A stretch of DNA of 64,000 bases from contig JACKNK010000001.1 of assembly GCA_024234955.1 (NCBI GenBank), positions 124,001 to 188,000 on the forward strand, read 5' to 3'. Every line of letters begins with the position of its first letter. Position 1 is the first letter of the stretch. Source of the stretch: Gammaproteobacteria bacterium. Its GTDB lineage: Bacteria > Pseudomonadota > Gammaproteobacteria > JACKNK01. The notes under the pieces were generated by a model. The model saw only the letters and a program-made list of their open reading frames with translations. It was not told where the DNA came from and ran no database searches. The position numbers and the translations under genes were made by a program. Of the stretch, positions 26,441 to 35,386 are shown in pieces.

Positions 26441-27814
26441 ATGCCGGACATGCTGACGTACGTGCTGGCCTTCATTGTCGCGATCGGGGTGCTGGTGACC
26501 GTGCATGAATTCGGTCATTTCTGGGTTGCGCGCAAGGTCGGCGTCAAGGTGCTGCGCTTTTCGGTTGGTTTTGGCAAGCCATTGTGGAAGCGGGTTGCCG
26601 GCCCGGATCAGACCGAATATGTGATTGCTGCGGTACCGCTGGGCGGTTACGTGAAGATGCTCGATGAGCGGGAAGGCGAGGTTGCGACGGAGGAGGCCCA
26701 CCGGGCGTTCAATCGCCAGAGTCTGGGCAAGCGTAGCGCCGTGGTGGTGGCCGGCCCGCTGGCCAATTTCCTATTCGCCATCGTCGCCTACTGGATGATG
26801 CTCATGATCGGCGTTACCGGCAGCGTGCCCCTGCTCGGTGACATCACCGCCGGGTCCGTTGCCGCGCAAGCCGGCCTGCATTCCGGCGATCGCATCGTGC
26901 GGGTTGGGGATCGCGAGGTGCAGACCTGGTCCGATGCCATGCTCGCGATGGTCGATGAAGGCATCGCCGATGATCGCCTCAGCCTTGGTGTGATCGATGC
27001 CGATGGATTTGAACAGCAGCGGGTGATCCCGCTCAACGCCGATGTGGATGTCACCTCGACGGAAGGGCTGCTTGAGCAACTTGGCATCGCGCGTGCGCAA
27101 CCCAAGGTGGCCGCACGCATCAAGACCATAGAACCGGACAGCGCGGCGACGTCGGCGGGACTGCGTTCCGGCGACCTGATTATTCAGGCCGGTGATCAGG
27201 CGATCTCGGACTGGGGTGATCTGGTGCGATTCGTCCGACCGCGTGCCGGCGTGGATTTCGCCATGATCGTTGCACGCGACGGCGACCACCTCACCTTGCA
27301 CATAACCCCTAAGACCGTCGAAAGCGACGGCCAGACCATCGGCCAGATTGGCGTGCGTCCGGACATTCCGGACGATTATCTCGACCGGTTCCGCACCGAT
27401 GTGCGTTACGGGCCGGTGGACGCCTTCGGGCGGGCCATCGACAAGACCTGGGACGGGACTGTGTTGTTGCTCCGGGTCCTCGGTCAGCTCGTGATCGGCG
27501 AAGCGTCGCTACGCAATGTCTCCGGTCCGATCAGCATTGCCGAATACGCTGGGGTTTCCGCCAGTCTGGGCGCGGGGTATTTCCTTTCCTTTCTGGCGAT
27601 GGTCAGCATCAGCCTGGGTGTCCTGAATCTGCTGCCGGTTCCGGTCTTGGATGGCGGTCACCTGCTGTATTACCTTATGGAGCTTGTGCGCGGTGGACGC
27701 CCGTTGTCCGAGCGCGCACAGTTGCTGGGGCAGCAGATCGGTATCGGTCTGCTCCTCGCGTTGATGATGCTGGCCTTCTACAACGATCTTTCACGCCTCT
27801 TGGGTCCAACCTGA
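26441..27814 (+). CDS. rseP: Site-2 protease RseP (zinc metalloprotease)
   Basis: Intramembrane protease that cuts RseA and remnant signal peptides in envelope stress signalling. Choosing the ATG at 26441 gives 457 residues and puts the zinc motif at His22-Glu23-x-x-His26, the same numbering as E. coli RseP. AGGGG lies seven bases before it. Two PDZ domains follow (near residues 125-210 and 215-300), then the third metal ligand in LLPVPVLDGGHLLYY. An ATG at 26435 that overlaps the dxr stop is the alternative. Note that a separate sigma/anti-sigma pair occurs at 37.2 kb. Confidence 0.95.
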   Translation: MPDMLTYVLAFIVAIGVLVTVHEFGHFWVARKVGVKVLRFSVGFGKPLWKRVAGPDQTEYVIAAVPLGGYVKMLDEREGEVATEEAHRAFNRQSLGKRSAVVVAGPLANFLFAIVAYWMMLMIGVTGSVPLLGDITAGSVAAQAGLHSGDRIVRVGDREVQTWSDAMLAMVDEGIADDRLSLGVIDADGFEQQRVIPLNADVDVTSTEGLLEQLGIARAQPKVAARIKTIEPDSAATSAGLRSGDLIIQAGDQAISDWGDLVRFVRPRAGVDFAMIVARDGDHLTLHITPKTVESDGQTIGQIGVRPDIPDDYLDRFRTDVRYGPVDAFGRAIDKTWDGTVLLLRVLGQLVIGEASLRNVSGPISIAEYAGVSASLGAGYFLSFLAMVSISLGVLNLLPVPVLDGGHLLYYLMELVRGGRPLSERAQLLGQQIGIGLLLALMMLAFYNDLSRLLGPT

Positions 27815-27843
27815 CCCGACGCCGTCCGACCGCGACTTAGACC

Positions 27844-30162
27844 ATGATGAAATTCGATTTGATGACTCGCACCATGCGCCGTGTCGGAGTGGGGGCTGGC
27901 TTGCTCCTGTTGGCCACCTGGTCTTTGCCAGCGGCCGCATTCAACAGCTTCGTAGTCAGCGATATTCGTATCGAAGGCCTGCGCCGGATCTCCGCCGGTA
28001 CGATCTTCACGTACCTGCCGGTGAAGACGGGCGAGACATTTGATGAAGAAGCCTCCGCGCGAGCGGTTCGCGGTCTGTTCAAGACCGGATTCTTCAAGGA
28101 TGTGCGAATCGCCCGCGACGCGGGCGATGTGCTGGTGGTTGAAGTCGTCGAGCGACCGGCGGTGTCGAGCATCGAGTTCGACGGCAACAAGGACATTGAA
28201 ACCGATCAGTTGCTTGAGGCCCTGAAGCAGACCGGGCTTGCGCAAGGCCAGGTGTTCGATCGTCTGCTGCTGGACAAGGTGGAGCGTGAACTGGAACGCC
28301 AGTATTTCGCGCGCGGCAAATATGGCGTGGAGGTCAAGACGACGGTGACGCCGTTGGAACGCAATCGCGTCGCCCTCAATATCAAGATCGCGGAAGGAAA
28401 AGCCGCCCGTATTCGTCAGATCGACATCATTGGTGTCAAGGCATTCGATGTCGATGACATCCGGGATCGTTTCGAGTTGACCGGGCCGGGGTGGTTTACC
28501 TTCATCACCAAGAGTGATCGATACGCCAAACAGAAGCTTGCCGGGGATCTGGAGGCCCTGCGTTCGTTTTACCTGGATCGTGGGTATGTGCACTTTCAGA
28601 TCACCTCGACGCAGGTAACGATCACCCCGGACAAGCAGGAGATGTACGTCACCATCAACGTTGAGGAGGGTGAGCAGTACACGGTCAGCGAGGTCAAACT
28701 CGCCGGCGACCTGGTGGTGTCCGATCAAGATCTGTTCGATCAAGTGTCCCTGCGCAAGGGGCAGGTTTTTTCCCGTAAGGACGTCACCGAGACCTCGGAC
28801 AAGCTCTCCGACCGACTGGGTGATGAGGGCTACGCGTTCGCGAACGTGAATGCGATTCCGGACATCAATGAAGAAGAACGCACGGTTCAACTGACGTATT
28901 TCATTGATCCGGGCAAGCGCTCCTATGTCCGGCGGATCAATTTCCGTGGAAACACCAAGACCGCTGACGAAGTGCTGCGTCGTGAGATGCGTCAGTTGGA
29001 AGGCGCCTGGTTCTCCACCAAAAAACTCGAGCGGTCGCGTGAGCGCCTGGACCGTCTCGGGTTCTTTGAAGAAGTGAACCTGGAGACGCCAGCCGTACCC
29101 GGTGCGCCGGACCAGGTGGACGCCGAGTTCACAGTGACCGAAAAGCCGTCTGGTAACTTCCTGGCCGGTATCGGCTACTCGCAGGCGTCGGGTATCAACT
29201 TCAGCACCAGCGTTTCTCAGGAAAACTTCCTGGGTACCGGTAAGCGCGTTGCGATTGCCTTCAACAACAGCGACATCAGCCGGGTATACAGCTTCGCGTA
29301 TACCGATCCTTACCACACGGTCGATGGCGTCAGTCGCGGCTTCAGCGGCTACCTGCGTGAAACTGACGCGGCGGCGGCGAATGTCTCGGATTACAGCACC
29401 GACGTGATCGGTGGCAGCGTCAACTACGGGATACCGATTACGGAGTTTGATTCCGTCAATTTTGTGGTGCGCGTGGAAAACACCAAGGTCAATACGGTTG
29501 CCACGAGTTCTACCGAAATCAATACGTTCATCCGTGAAAATGGCGACGACTACGTCACCTTGGCGATGGAGTTGTCTTGGCAGAGCGACAGCCGGAACCG
29601 GGCTTTGCTGCCGGATGCCGGACGTTTTCAGCGCCTCAGCGGGGAATTGGCCGTTCCGGGTGGCGATCTGACCTACTACAAAATCAGCTATGACGATGAG
29701 GTGTTCGTACCGCTGTCTGGTGGATTCATCGGCAACTTTGGCGGTCGTGTCGGATATGGCGACGCCTATGGCGATACCAACTCTCTGCCTTTCTTCGAAC
29801 ACTATTTCGCGGGCGGTGTACGCTCGGTACGTGGCTATAAATCCAACACCCTGGGCCCCGATGACTCACGCGGAGACCCGTTCGGCGGCAGCCTGCTGGT
29901 AACCGCCAGTGCGGAAGTGATCATTCCCACGCCGATCGAGAAGTACAACAAGACGCTGCGTCTGAGTGGCTTCTTCGATATGGGTAATACCTTTGCCAGT
30001 CAGAAGGACTTTGATTTCGGCGATTTGCGTCAGTCAACCGGGGTCCAGGCCATTTGGGTGTCACCGTTCGGGCCACTGACGTTCGTTGTGGCGCAACCGC
30101 TGAACGACAAGACTGGCGATTCCACCGAGACGTTCCAGTTCACGCTGGGCTCGACATTCTGA
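27844..30162 (+). CDS. bamA: Outer-membrane protein assembly factor BamA
   Basis: Omp85-family core of the BAM complex that inserts beta-barrel proteins into the outer membrane. A signal peptide ends near TWSLPAAAF. Five POTRA domains follow (about residues 27-430; e.g. VSDIRIEGLRRISAGTIF), then a 16-strand barrel with the conserved VRGY motif in GGVRSVRGYKSN and a terminal aromatic residue (TLGSTF). 772 residues, slightly shorter than E. coli (810). Follows rseP and precedes skp, its periplasmic chaperone. Confidence 0.97.
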   Translation: MMKFDLMTRTMRRVGVGAGLLLLATWSLPAAAFNSFVVSDIRIEGLRRISAGTIFTYLPVKTGETFDEEASARAVRGLFKTGFFKDVRIARDAGDVLVVEVVERPAVSSIEFDGNKDIETDQLLEALKQTGLAQGQVFDRLLLDKVERELERQYFARGKYGVEVKTTVTPLERNRVALNIKIAEGKAARIRQIDIIGVKAFDVDDIRDRFELTGPGWFTFITKSDRYAKQKLAGDLEALRSFYLDRGYVHFQITSTQVTITPDKQEMYVTINVEEGEQYTVSEVKLAGDLVVSDQDLFDQVSLRKGQVFSRKDVTETSDKLSDRLGDEGYAFANVNAIPDINEEERTVQLTYFIDPGKRSYVRRINFRGNTKTADEVLRREMRQLEGAWFSTKKLERSRERLDRLGFFEEVNLETPAVPGAPDQVDAEFTVTEKPSGNFLAGIGYSQASGINFSTSVSQENFLGTGKRVAIAFNNSDISRVYSFAYTDPYHTVDGVSRGFSGYLRETDAAAANVSDYSTDVIGGSVNYGIPITEFDSVNFVVRVENTKVNTVATSSTEINTFIRENGDDYVTLAMELSWQSDSRNRALLPDAGRFQRLSGELAVPGGDLTYYKISYDDEVFVPLSGGFIGNFGGRVGYGDAYGDTNSLPFFEHYFAGGVRSVRGYKSNTLGPDDSRGDPFGGSLLVTASAEVIIPTPIEKYNKTLRLSGFFDMGNTFASQKDFDFGDLRQSTGVQAIWVSPFGPLTFVVAQPLNDKTGDSTETFQFTLGSTF

Positions 30163-30176
30163 TGAGGTCTGCGCCG

Positions 30177-30704
30177 ATGGGTTTATTGCGTTTTCCGGTC
30201 ATTCGTGCAGCGGCCTTGCTGATCCTCATGCTTGCCGGGTCATCCGCCTTTGCCGATCTGAAAATCGGTTTCGTCCATGCGGCCCAGCTACTTGAGAAGG
30301 CCCCGCAGGCCCAGCAGGCGAGCGAAATGCTCGATAAGGAATTTGAGTCCAGAGAACAGGAACTGGTCGAATCCCAGCGAAACCTCAAGCAATTGGAAGA
30401 GCGTCTGTTGCGGGATGGGAGCGTCCTCGACGAGCAGGAAAGGGTGAAACTGGAACGTGAGGTGGTTGCCCATCGTCGCGAGATCAAACGGGCTCAGGAT
30501 GACTTCAGGGAAGATTTCAATCTGCGCCGGAACCAGGAATTGGCAAAGCTGCAGAAGTTGATCCGCCAAGTCATCCTGGAACTGGCGAAAAGTGAAAAAT
30601 TCGATCTGATCGTGAGTGACGGTGTGGTGTATGCCAGCGATGCGGTGAATATCACCAATCTGATTCTCACCAAGCTCGGCCAGCTTGCTGCGGAAAAGCC
30701 CTGA
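30177..30704 (+). CDS. skp: Periplasmic chaperone Skp/OmpH
   Basis: Jellyfish-shaped trimeric chaperone that holds unfolded outer-membrane proteins. From the ATG at 30177 it is 175 residues: a signal peptide ending LAGSSAFA, the DLKIGFVHAAQLL strand, then a long charged coiled coil (residues ~45-130) and a C-terminal segment SEKFDLIVSDGVVYAS typical of OmpH proteins. GAGG nine bases upstream supports this start. An ATG at 30162, overlapping the bamA stop, would add five residues. Confidence 0.93.
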   Translation: MGLLRFPVIRAAALLILMLAGSSAFADLKIGFVHAAQLLEKAPQAQQASEMLDKEFESREQELVESQRNLKQLEERLLRDGSVLDEQERVKLEREVVAHRREIKRAQDDFREDFNLRRNQELAKLQKLIRQVILELAKSEKFDLIVSDGVVYASDAVNITNLILTKLGQLAAEKP

Positions 30705-30736
30705 CGCGCGGATACCGACACGCCGAATTCGACCCG

Positions 30737-31768
30737 ATGCCCAGTTTCCGTCTCGCCGAAATTGCTGAACGTTTTGAACTCCCCCTTCAGGGTAATGGGG
30801 CGACCCGTATCGACGGCGTCGCAACGTTGCAGAACGGACGTGACGGTGCAATCGGTTTTCTCGCCAACCGCCAGTACCGCCGATTTCTCCCCGGTACGGC
30901 GCTGTCTGCGGTGATCCTGGGACCGTCGGATGCGCCGTCCTGCCCTGTCGCTGCGCTGATCAGCGATGACCCGTATCTGAGTTACGCCCGTATCGCGGCA
31001 TTGTTCATACCCGCTGAGCAGGGGGGGGATCGGGCGATTCATTCCCGTGCCGTTGTGGATCCGGACGCGAGTCTGGGTGCAAACGTGCGTGTGGGGGCCA
31101 ATGCGGTGATCGAACGTGGTGTGGTGATCGGCAGCGGTGCGGTGGTCGGGGCGGGTTGTGTCATCGAGGCGGATTGCGCGATCGGTGCCGATACCCATAT
31201 CGCATCGAATGTGACGATTTGCCGGGATACCCGCATTGGCGCCCGCTGCCGGATTCTTCCCGGGGCGGTGATCGGATCCCGTGGATTCGGTCTGGCGCCG
31301 TCGAAGCATGGCTGGGTCGAGGTGCCGCAACTGGGGCGTGTGGTGATCGGCGACGATTGCGAGATTGGCGCGAATACCACCGTGGACCGGGGGGCGGTCG
31401 AAGATACCGTGATCGAGAATGGCGTCAAGCTCGACAATCTCATCCAGGTCGCCCACAACGTCCGACTGGGCGAGCACACTGTGGTGGCGGGGTGTACCGG
31501 GATTGCCGGGACCGCCGACATAGGTGCGCGTTGTCTGATTGGTGGGGCGGTCGCCGTGCTTGGGCATCTGAGTATTCCGGACGGTACCCGTATCAACGCG
31601 GGAAGTTTGGTATCACGAACCTTGCCCGAGCCCGGAAATTATTCCTCCGGCATCCCCGTGCAGGCGGCGGAAGTCTGGAACAAGAATGTGGCGCGGCTGC
31701 GCCAGCTTTCCGACTTTGTGTCGGAAATGCGAGCCATACAACACAATAACGACGATAGCGAAGACTGA
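30737..31768 (+). CDS. lpxD: UDP-3-O-acylglucosamine N-acyltransferase
   Basis: Third step of lipid A synthesis, adding the N-linked hydroxyacyl chain. An N-terminal uridine-binding domain (GVATLQNGRDGAIGFLAN) is followed by a left-handed beta-helix of hexapeptide repeats. The catalytic His is residue 240 in QVAHNVRLGEHT. 343 residues, normal length. Ends 1 base before fabZ in the lpxD-fabZ-lpxA-lpxB order. Confidence 0.97.
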   Translation: MPSFRLAEIAERFELPLQGNGATRIDGVATLQNGRDGAIGFLANRQYRRFLPGTALSAVILGPSDAPSCPVAALISDDPYLSYARIAALFIPAEQGGDRAIHSRAVVDPDASLGANVRVGANAVIERGVVIGSGAVVGAGCVIEADCAIGADTHIASNVTICRDTRIGARCRILPGAVIGSRGFGLAPSKHGWVEVPQLGRVVIGDDCEIGANTTVDRGAVEDTVIENGVKLDNLIQVAHNVRLGEHTVVAGCTGIAGTADIGARCLIGGAVAVLGHLSIPDGTRINAGSLVSRTLPEPGNYSSGIPVQAAEVWNKNVARLRQLSDFVSEMRAIQHNNDDSED

Positions 31769-31769
31769 A

Positions 31770-32249
31770 ATGAACGACAGCACCAACAAAGCCCAGACCG
31801 GAAAGTGTCTGGATATCCACGAGGTGATGAAGCATCTGCCGCATCGCTATCCGTTCTTGTTGATCGACCGGGTCATCGAATGCAATCCGGGAGAAGGTCT
31901 GATTGCGCTGAAGAATGTCAGCATCAACGAGCCGTTCTTCCAGGGGCATTTCCCACAGCGCCCCGTGTTCCCCGGGGTGTTGATCATGGAGGCGCTGGCT
32001 CAGGCGACCGGGTTACTCGCGTTTCGCAGTGACGAAGCCATCAAGGGAATGAAGAACCCAATCTATTATTTTGTTGGGATCGACAAGGCGCGCTTCAAGC
32101 GTGTGGTCGAGCCCGGCGATCAGCTGCGCCTGGAAGTACACCTGAAGCGTGCGGTGCGCGGAATATGGATGTTTACTGCCGAGGCGACCGTGGACGGTCA
32201 GGTGGCGGCGACGGCTGAACTGATGTGTACCGCCAAAGAATCTGAATAG
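31770..32249 (+). CDS. fabZ: 3-hydroxyacyl-ACP dehydratase FabZ
   Basis: Hot-dog-fold dehydratase of fatty-acid elongation. It competes with lipid A synthesis for hydroxyacyl-ACP, which explains its place among lpx genes. Active-site His60 in GHFPQRPVFPGV and Glu74 in IMEALAQ are spaced as usual. The ATG at 31770 lies 1 base beyond the lpxD stop, giving 159 residues. Confidence 0.97.
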   Translation: MNDSTNKAQTGKCLDIHEVMKHLPHRYPFLLIDRVIECNPGEGLIALKNVSINEPFFQGHFPQRPVFPGVLIMEALAQATGLLAFRSDEAIKGMKNPIYYFVGIDKARFKRVVEPGDQLRLEVHLKRAVRGIWMFTAEATVDGQVAATAELMCTAKESE

Positions 32250-32265
32250 TCCTGGAGTCCCTCCG

Positions 32266-33039
32266 TTGATTCACGCCACGGCCATTATCGATGCAGACGC
32301 CCGACTCGCTGACGATGTCGAGGTCGGCCCCTATTCCGTCATCGGCGCCGGTGTGGAGATCGGGTCGGGTTCCCGGATCGGCCCGCATGTGGTCATCGAG
32401 GGACCGACCCGTATCGGTCGCAATAACCGAATCTTTCAATTTGCATCGATCGGCGCTGAACCTCAGGACAAGAAATACGCAGGAGAGTCCACCACGCTTG
32501 TTATTGGCGATGGCAACACCATCCGCGAATGCGTGACCATCAATCGGGGTACCGCACAGGATCGTGGCGAGACCACCATTGGGGACGACAACTGGATCAT
32601 GGCGTATTGCCATATCGCGCACGACTGCGTGATCGGCAGCCATACCATTTTCGCCAACAACGCGACCTTGGCCGGGCATGTCGAGATTCATGATCATGTG
32701 ATCCTCGGCGGGTTCACCCGCGTCCATCAGTTCTGCCGCATCGGTGCGTACGCGTTTACCGCGATGGGAGCAGGTATTCCCAAGGATGTGCCGCCATTCG
32801 TGCGCGTCGCAGGTCATCTGGCGCAGCCGTTCGGCCTGAACGTCGAAGGCTTGAAGCGCAAAGGCTTCTCGATCGAGGAACAGAAAGCGGTCAAGGACGC
32901 CTATCGGGTTCTCTACCGCTCCAAACTCAGCCTTGAGGAAGCGGTCGGTCGTATTGGTGAAATGACCGCGAATTCACCCGGTGTGACGCTGTTTCACGAT
33001 TTTCTCGCCAAAGGTTGTCAGCGCAGCATCGTGCGCTGA
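32266..33039 (+). CDS. lpxA: UDP-N-acetylglucosamine O-acyltransferase
   Basis: First enzyme of lipid A synthesis, a trimeric left-handed beta-helix. Hexapeptide repeats run from the N-terminus to about residue 190. The catalytic His119 sits in CHIAHDCVIG. The C-terminal helical domain (GLNVEGLKRKGFSIEEQ) is typical. 257 residues. Start is TTG preceded by TGGAG; no ATG is available at the right place. Confidence 0.96.
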   Translation: MIHATAIIDADARLADDVEVGPYSVIGAGVEIGSGSRIGPHVVIEGPTRIGRNNRIFQFASIGAEPQDKKYAGESTTLVIGDGNTIRECVTINRGTAQDRGETTIGDDNWIMAYCHIAHDCVIGSHTIFANNATLAGHVEIHDHVILGGFTRVHQFCRIGAYAFTAMGAGIPKDVPPFVRVAGHLAQPFGLNVEGLKRKGFSIEEQKAVKDAYRVLYRSKLSLEEAVGRIGEMTANSPGVTLFHDFLAKGCQRSIVR

Positions 33040-33065
33040 ACCCGGTCGAGGTTCGAACGCTCCCC

Positions 33066-34208
33066 GTGAAGATCGGCATCGTCGCTGGCGAGCACTCGGG
33101 CGACCAGTTGGGTGCGGCGCTGATTCGAGCGTTGCGCGCCCGTGATCCGAACGTGGAAATCATTGCGATGGCCGGTCCGCGCATGCGCGAGGCCGGTTGC
33201 GACGCCATCCACGATATCGATGAGCTGTCGGTGATGGGGTTCACCGAGGTGATCCGCCATCTGCCGCGTTTGTTGCGGTTGCGCCGACGGCTCACCTGCG
33301 AACTGATCGAGCGTCAGATCGATGTGCTGGTCGGTATCGATGTGCCGGACTTTGCCTTGGGATTGGAAAAGCGTGTCAAAGCAGCGGGCATTCCCGCCGT
33401 CCATTACGTAAGCCCATCGGTATGGGCCTGGCGCAAGGGGCGAATCCACGCCATCAAGGACTCGGTCAGCCATATGCTGACGCTGTTTCCGTTCGAGACC
33501 GCGATCTACGAGCAACACGGCGTCCCGGTTACCTGTGTTGGACACCCGCTGGCCAAAGAGATACCGATCCAGGTTGACGCTGCCGAGGCGCGACGTACGT
33601 TGGGCCTGGAAGGGGACGAACCGTTGCTGGCGATGTTGCCGGGCAGTCGGGGTTTTGAGGTGGAACAACTCATCGATCTGTTTTTGGACGCAGCAACTGC
33701 GCTGCAGCGCGCTTTGCCAGATTTGCGCTTTGTGATCCCCGCAGCGAGCGCAAAGCGTCGCGCCAGTATCGACGCCGCGCTGTCGGGCAGGTCGTTACCG
33801 GTCACCGTCGTGGATGGCCAGGCGCATCAGGCGATGGCGGCGGCTGATGCGGTCGTCTTGGCGTCCGGCACAGCCACTCTGGAGGCCGCGCTGCTGCATC
33901 GCCCCATGGTCGTTGCTTATCGGTTTACGGCTTTGTCCTGGTTCATCTACACCTTGCTGGGCATCAAGAAGATCCCGCATTACGCCTTGCCCAATCTGCT
34001 TGCCGGGGAGGGTGTCGCCCCGGAGCTGATTCAGGAAAACCTGAACGTTTCCAGTCTGGTGGAGGCGTCCCTGCCGTTATTGACCGACCCCGACGCCCGT
34101 GCCAGGCAGACGGAGGCGTACCAACGTATTCACGCCGAATTGAGCGGCGATGCGAGCGCCGTTGCCGCTGAGGTGGTGTTGCGGGTCGCAGGGCAATCCC
34201 GATGCTGA
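33066..34208 (+). CDS. lpxB: Lipid-A-disaccharide synthase
   Basis: Glycosyltransferase (GT19) that joins UDP-diacylglucosamine and lipid X. It carries IVAGEHSGDQLGA at the N-terminus, HYVSPSVWAWRKGR and the C-terminal ASGTATLEAALLHRPMVVAY. I use the GTG at 33066, giving 380 residues, as LpxB proteins begin just before the IVAGExSGD strand. The frame continues upstream to a TTG at 33015 overlapping lpxA. The stop overlaps rnhB. Confidence 0.93.
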   Translation: MKIGIVAGEHSGDQLGAALIRALRARDPNVEIIAMAGPRMREAGCDAIHDIDELSVMGFTEVIRHLPRLLRLRRRLTCELIERQIDVLVGIDVPDFALGLEKRVKAAGIPAVHYVSPSVWAWRKGRIHAIKDSVSHMLTLFPFETAIYEQHGVPVTCVGHPLAKEIPIQVDAAEARRTLGLEGDEPLLAMLPGSRGFEVEQLIDLFLDAATALQRALPDLRFVIPAASAKRRASIDAALSGRSLPVTVVDGQAHQAMAAADAVVLASGTATLEAALLHRPMVVAYRFTALSWFIYTLLGIKKIPHYALPNLLAGEGVAPELIQENLNVSSLVEASLPLLTDPDARARQTEAYQRIHAELSGDASAVAAEVVLRVAGQSRC

Positions 34209-34777
34209 TCGCCGGTGTGGACGAGGTAGGGCGAGGTCCGCTGGCGGGCGCGGTGGTCACGGCTGCCGTGATTCTCGATCCGAACAACCCGATCGAAGGT
34301 CTCGCGGACTCCAAGAAACTGTCCGAGAAACGTCGCGAAGCCTTGTTCCCGATCATTCAGGAGCGGGCGCTGGCGTGGGCGATCGGACGCGCCGAGGTCG
34401 CAGAAATCGATGCACTCAATATCCTTCACGCGACCATGTTGGCGATGCGTCGTGCCGTCCTTCGTTTGCCCGTCGCACCAGGCAAGGTGCTGATCGATGG
34501 AAATCGCTGCCCCGATATTCCCTATCCGGCAGAAGCCGTGGTGGGGGGCGATGCGACCGTTCAGGAAATTGCGGCGGCGTCGATTCTTGCCAAGGTCACG
34601 CGGGATCGGGAAATGGTCGCCTTCGACGCCCAATACCCCGGTTACGGGTTCGCCGGGCATAAGGGCTATCCCACGAAATCACACATTGTCGCGCTCCACG
34701 AGTTGGGCGTCACCGACATCCACCGCCGCAGTTTTGCACCCGTCGCGAAAGCCCTGGCGGCCCAGAAACGGCGGTAA
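34202..34777 (+). CDS. rnhB: Ribonuclease HII
   Basis: Removes ribonucleotides from DNA-RNA hybrids. The 191 residues begin with the metal-binding IAGVDEVGRGPLAG (Asp7, Glu8); DSKKLSEKRRE and LIDGNRCPD supply the remaining conserved residues. ATG overlaps the lpxB stop by 7 bases. In E. coli dnaE follows here; in this genome it does not. Confidence 0.96.
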   Translation: MLIAGVDEVGRGPLAGAVVTAAVILDPNNPIEGLADSKKLSEKRREALFPIIQERALAWAIGRAEVAEIDALNILHATMLAMRRAVLRLPVAPGKVLIDGNRCPDIPYPAEAVVGGDATVQEIAAASILAKVTRDREMVAFDAQYPGYGFAGHKGYPTKSHIVALHELGVTDIHRRSFAPVAKALAAQKRR

Positions 34778-34792
34778 CGACAGGTCTTCGTC

Positions 34793-35107
34793 ATGTCCGT
34801 TTTAATGGAATTCAGTATTTTTCCAGTCGATCAGGGTGAGAGCCTGGGCGCGTATGTCAGCGAGGTCGTTCGCCTGATCGACGCCGCTGGCTTCCCGTAT
34901 CAGTTGACCGCAATGGGGACTCTGGTCGAAACCGAGGACTTCGCTCAGGCCCTGGCGCTGGTTGAACAGAGCAATGCCTTGCTGGAATCGCTTGGCAGTC
35001 AGCGCGTCTACGGGTCAATCAAGTTCGACATCCGTAAGGACAAGGACCGCCGGATGGAAGGAAAGATCGAATCGGTCCGCAAGCGGTTTGACGGGGTTTC
35101 CACCTGA
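34793..35107 (+). CDS. MTH1187-family thiamine-binding protein
   Basis: Small ferredoxin-like protein of 104 residues in the MTH1187/YkoF-related (UPF0045) family. Features are the opening MEFSIFPVDQGESLGAYV, the YQLTAMGTLVE segment and a basic C-terminal stretch RKDKDRRMEGKIESV. Relatives bind thiamine or a related ligand and form tetramers; a catalytic role is not known. It lies 15 bases after rnhB at the end of the envelope cluster and may be expressed from it. Confidence 0.85.
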   Translation: MSVLMEFSIFPVDQGESLGAYVSEVVRLIDAAGFPYQLTAMGTLVETEDFAQALALVEQSNALLESLGSQRVYGSIKFDIRKDKDRRMEGKIESVRKRFDGVST

Positions 35108-35193
35108 ACGGGACGACCTCCGAGGTGATCTGCGATCAGCCCCGACCGTTGAGTGCGTGCGCTTGCCCAACAGGCATGGCGTGCCGTAATCAC

Positions 35194-35352
35194 GGTAAAG
35201 CCCCGATTTTAGTACCAGCCTGAATTTGAGGTTTCCGGGTGATGGTAGACCCGGTAATCGACCGGGGACATGTGGTCGAGCGACTGGTGGGGCCGCTCCT
35301 GCTACCCGGCGACCTCAAGTTATCCGTGGCACCAATATACGGGGGCATTACA
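35194..35352 (-). mobile_element. Internally deleted IS3-family element (about 159 bp)
   Basis: Both ends look like IS3 termini. TGTAATGCCCCC (read inward from 35352) and GGTAAAGCCCC (read inward from 35194) are imperfect inverted repeats. Behind the left end is a GTAGCAGGAG stretch resembling the ribosome site before orfA. It runs directly into the last codons of a transposase orfB, so almost all of the transposase has been deleted. I see no certain target duplication. Confidence 0.6.
35209..35298 (-). pseudogene. C-terminal remnant of an IS3-family transposase (OrfB)
   Basis: Reading the minus strand, about 27 codons ending at TAA (35211-35209) give QERPHQSLDHMSPVDYR then VYHHPETSNSGWY. 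The RPHQSL...SP..YR pattern is the end of the DDE integrase core in IS3-family OrfB proteins. A stop codon lies just upstream in frame, at the deletion junction, so the remnant cannot be functional. Confidence 0.75.
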
Positions 35353-35386
35353 AACGGCATTCGGCTTTATGCCCGAATTATTTCGT

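Noticed and set aside
27778..29802. A 674-codon open frame antisense to bamA
   Set aside because: Shadow of bamA codon usage; composition is unlike a real protein.
35186..35357. ACGG as a target-site duplication of the IS3 remnant
   Set aside because: Accepting it would shift the ends out of the inverted-repeat alignment. Four bases can match by chance.
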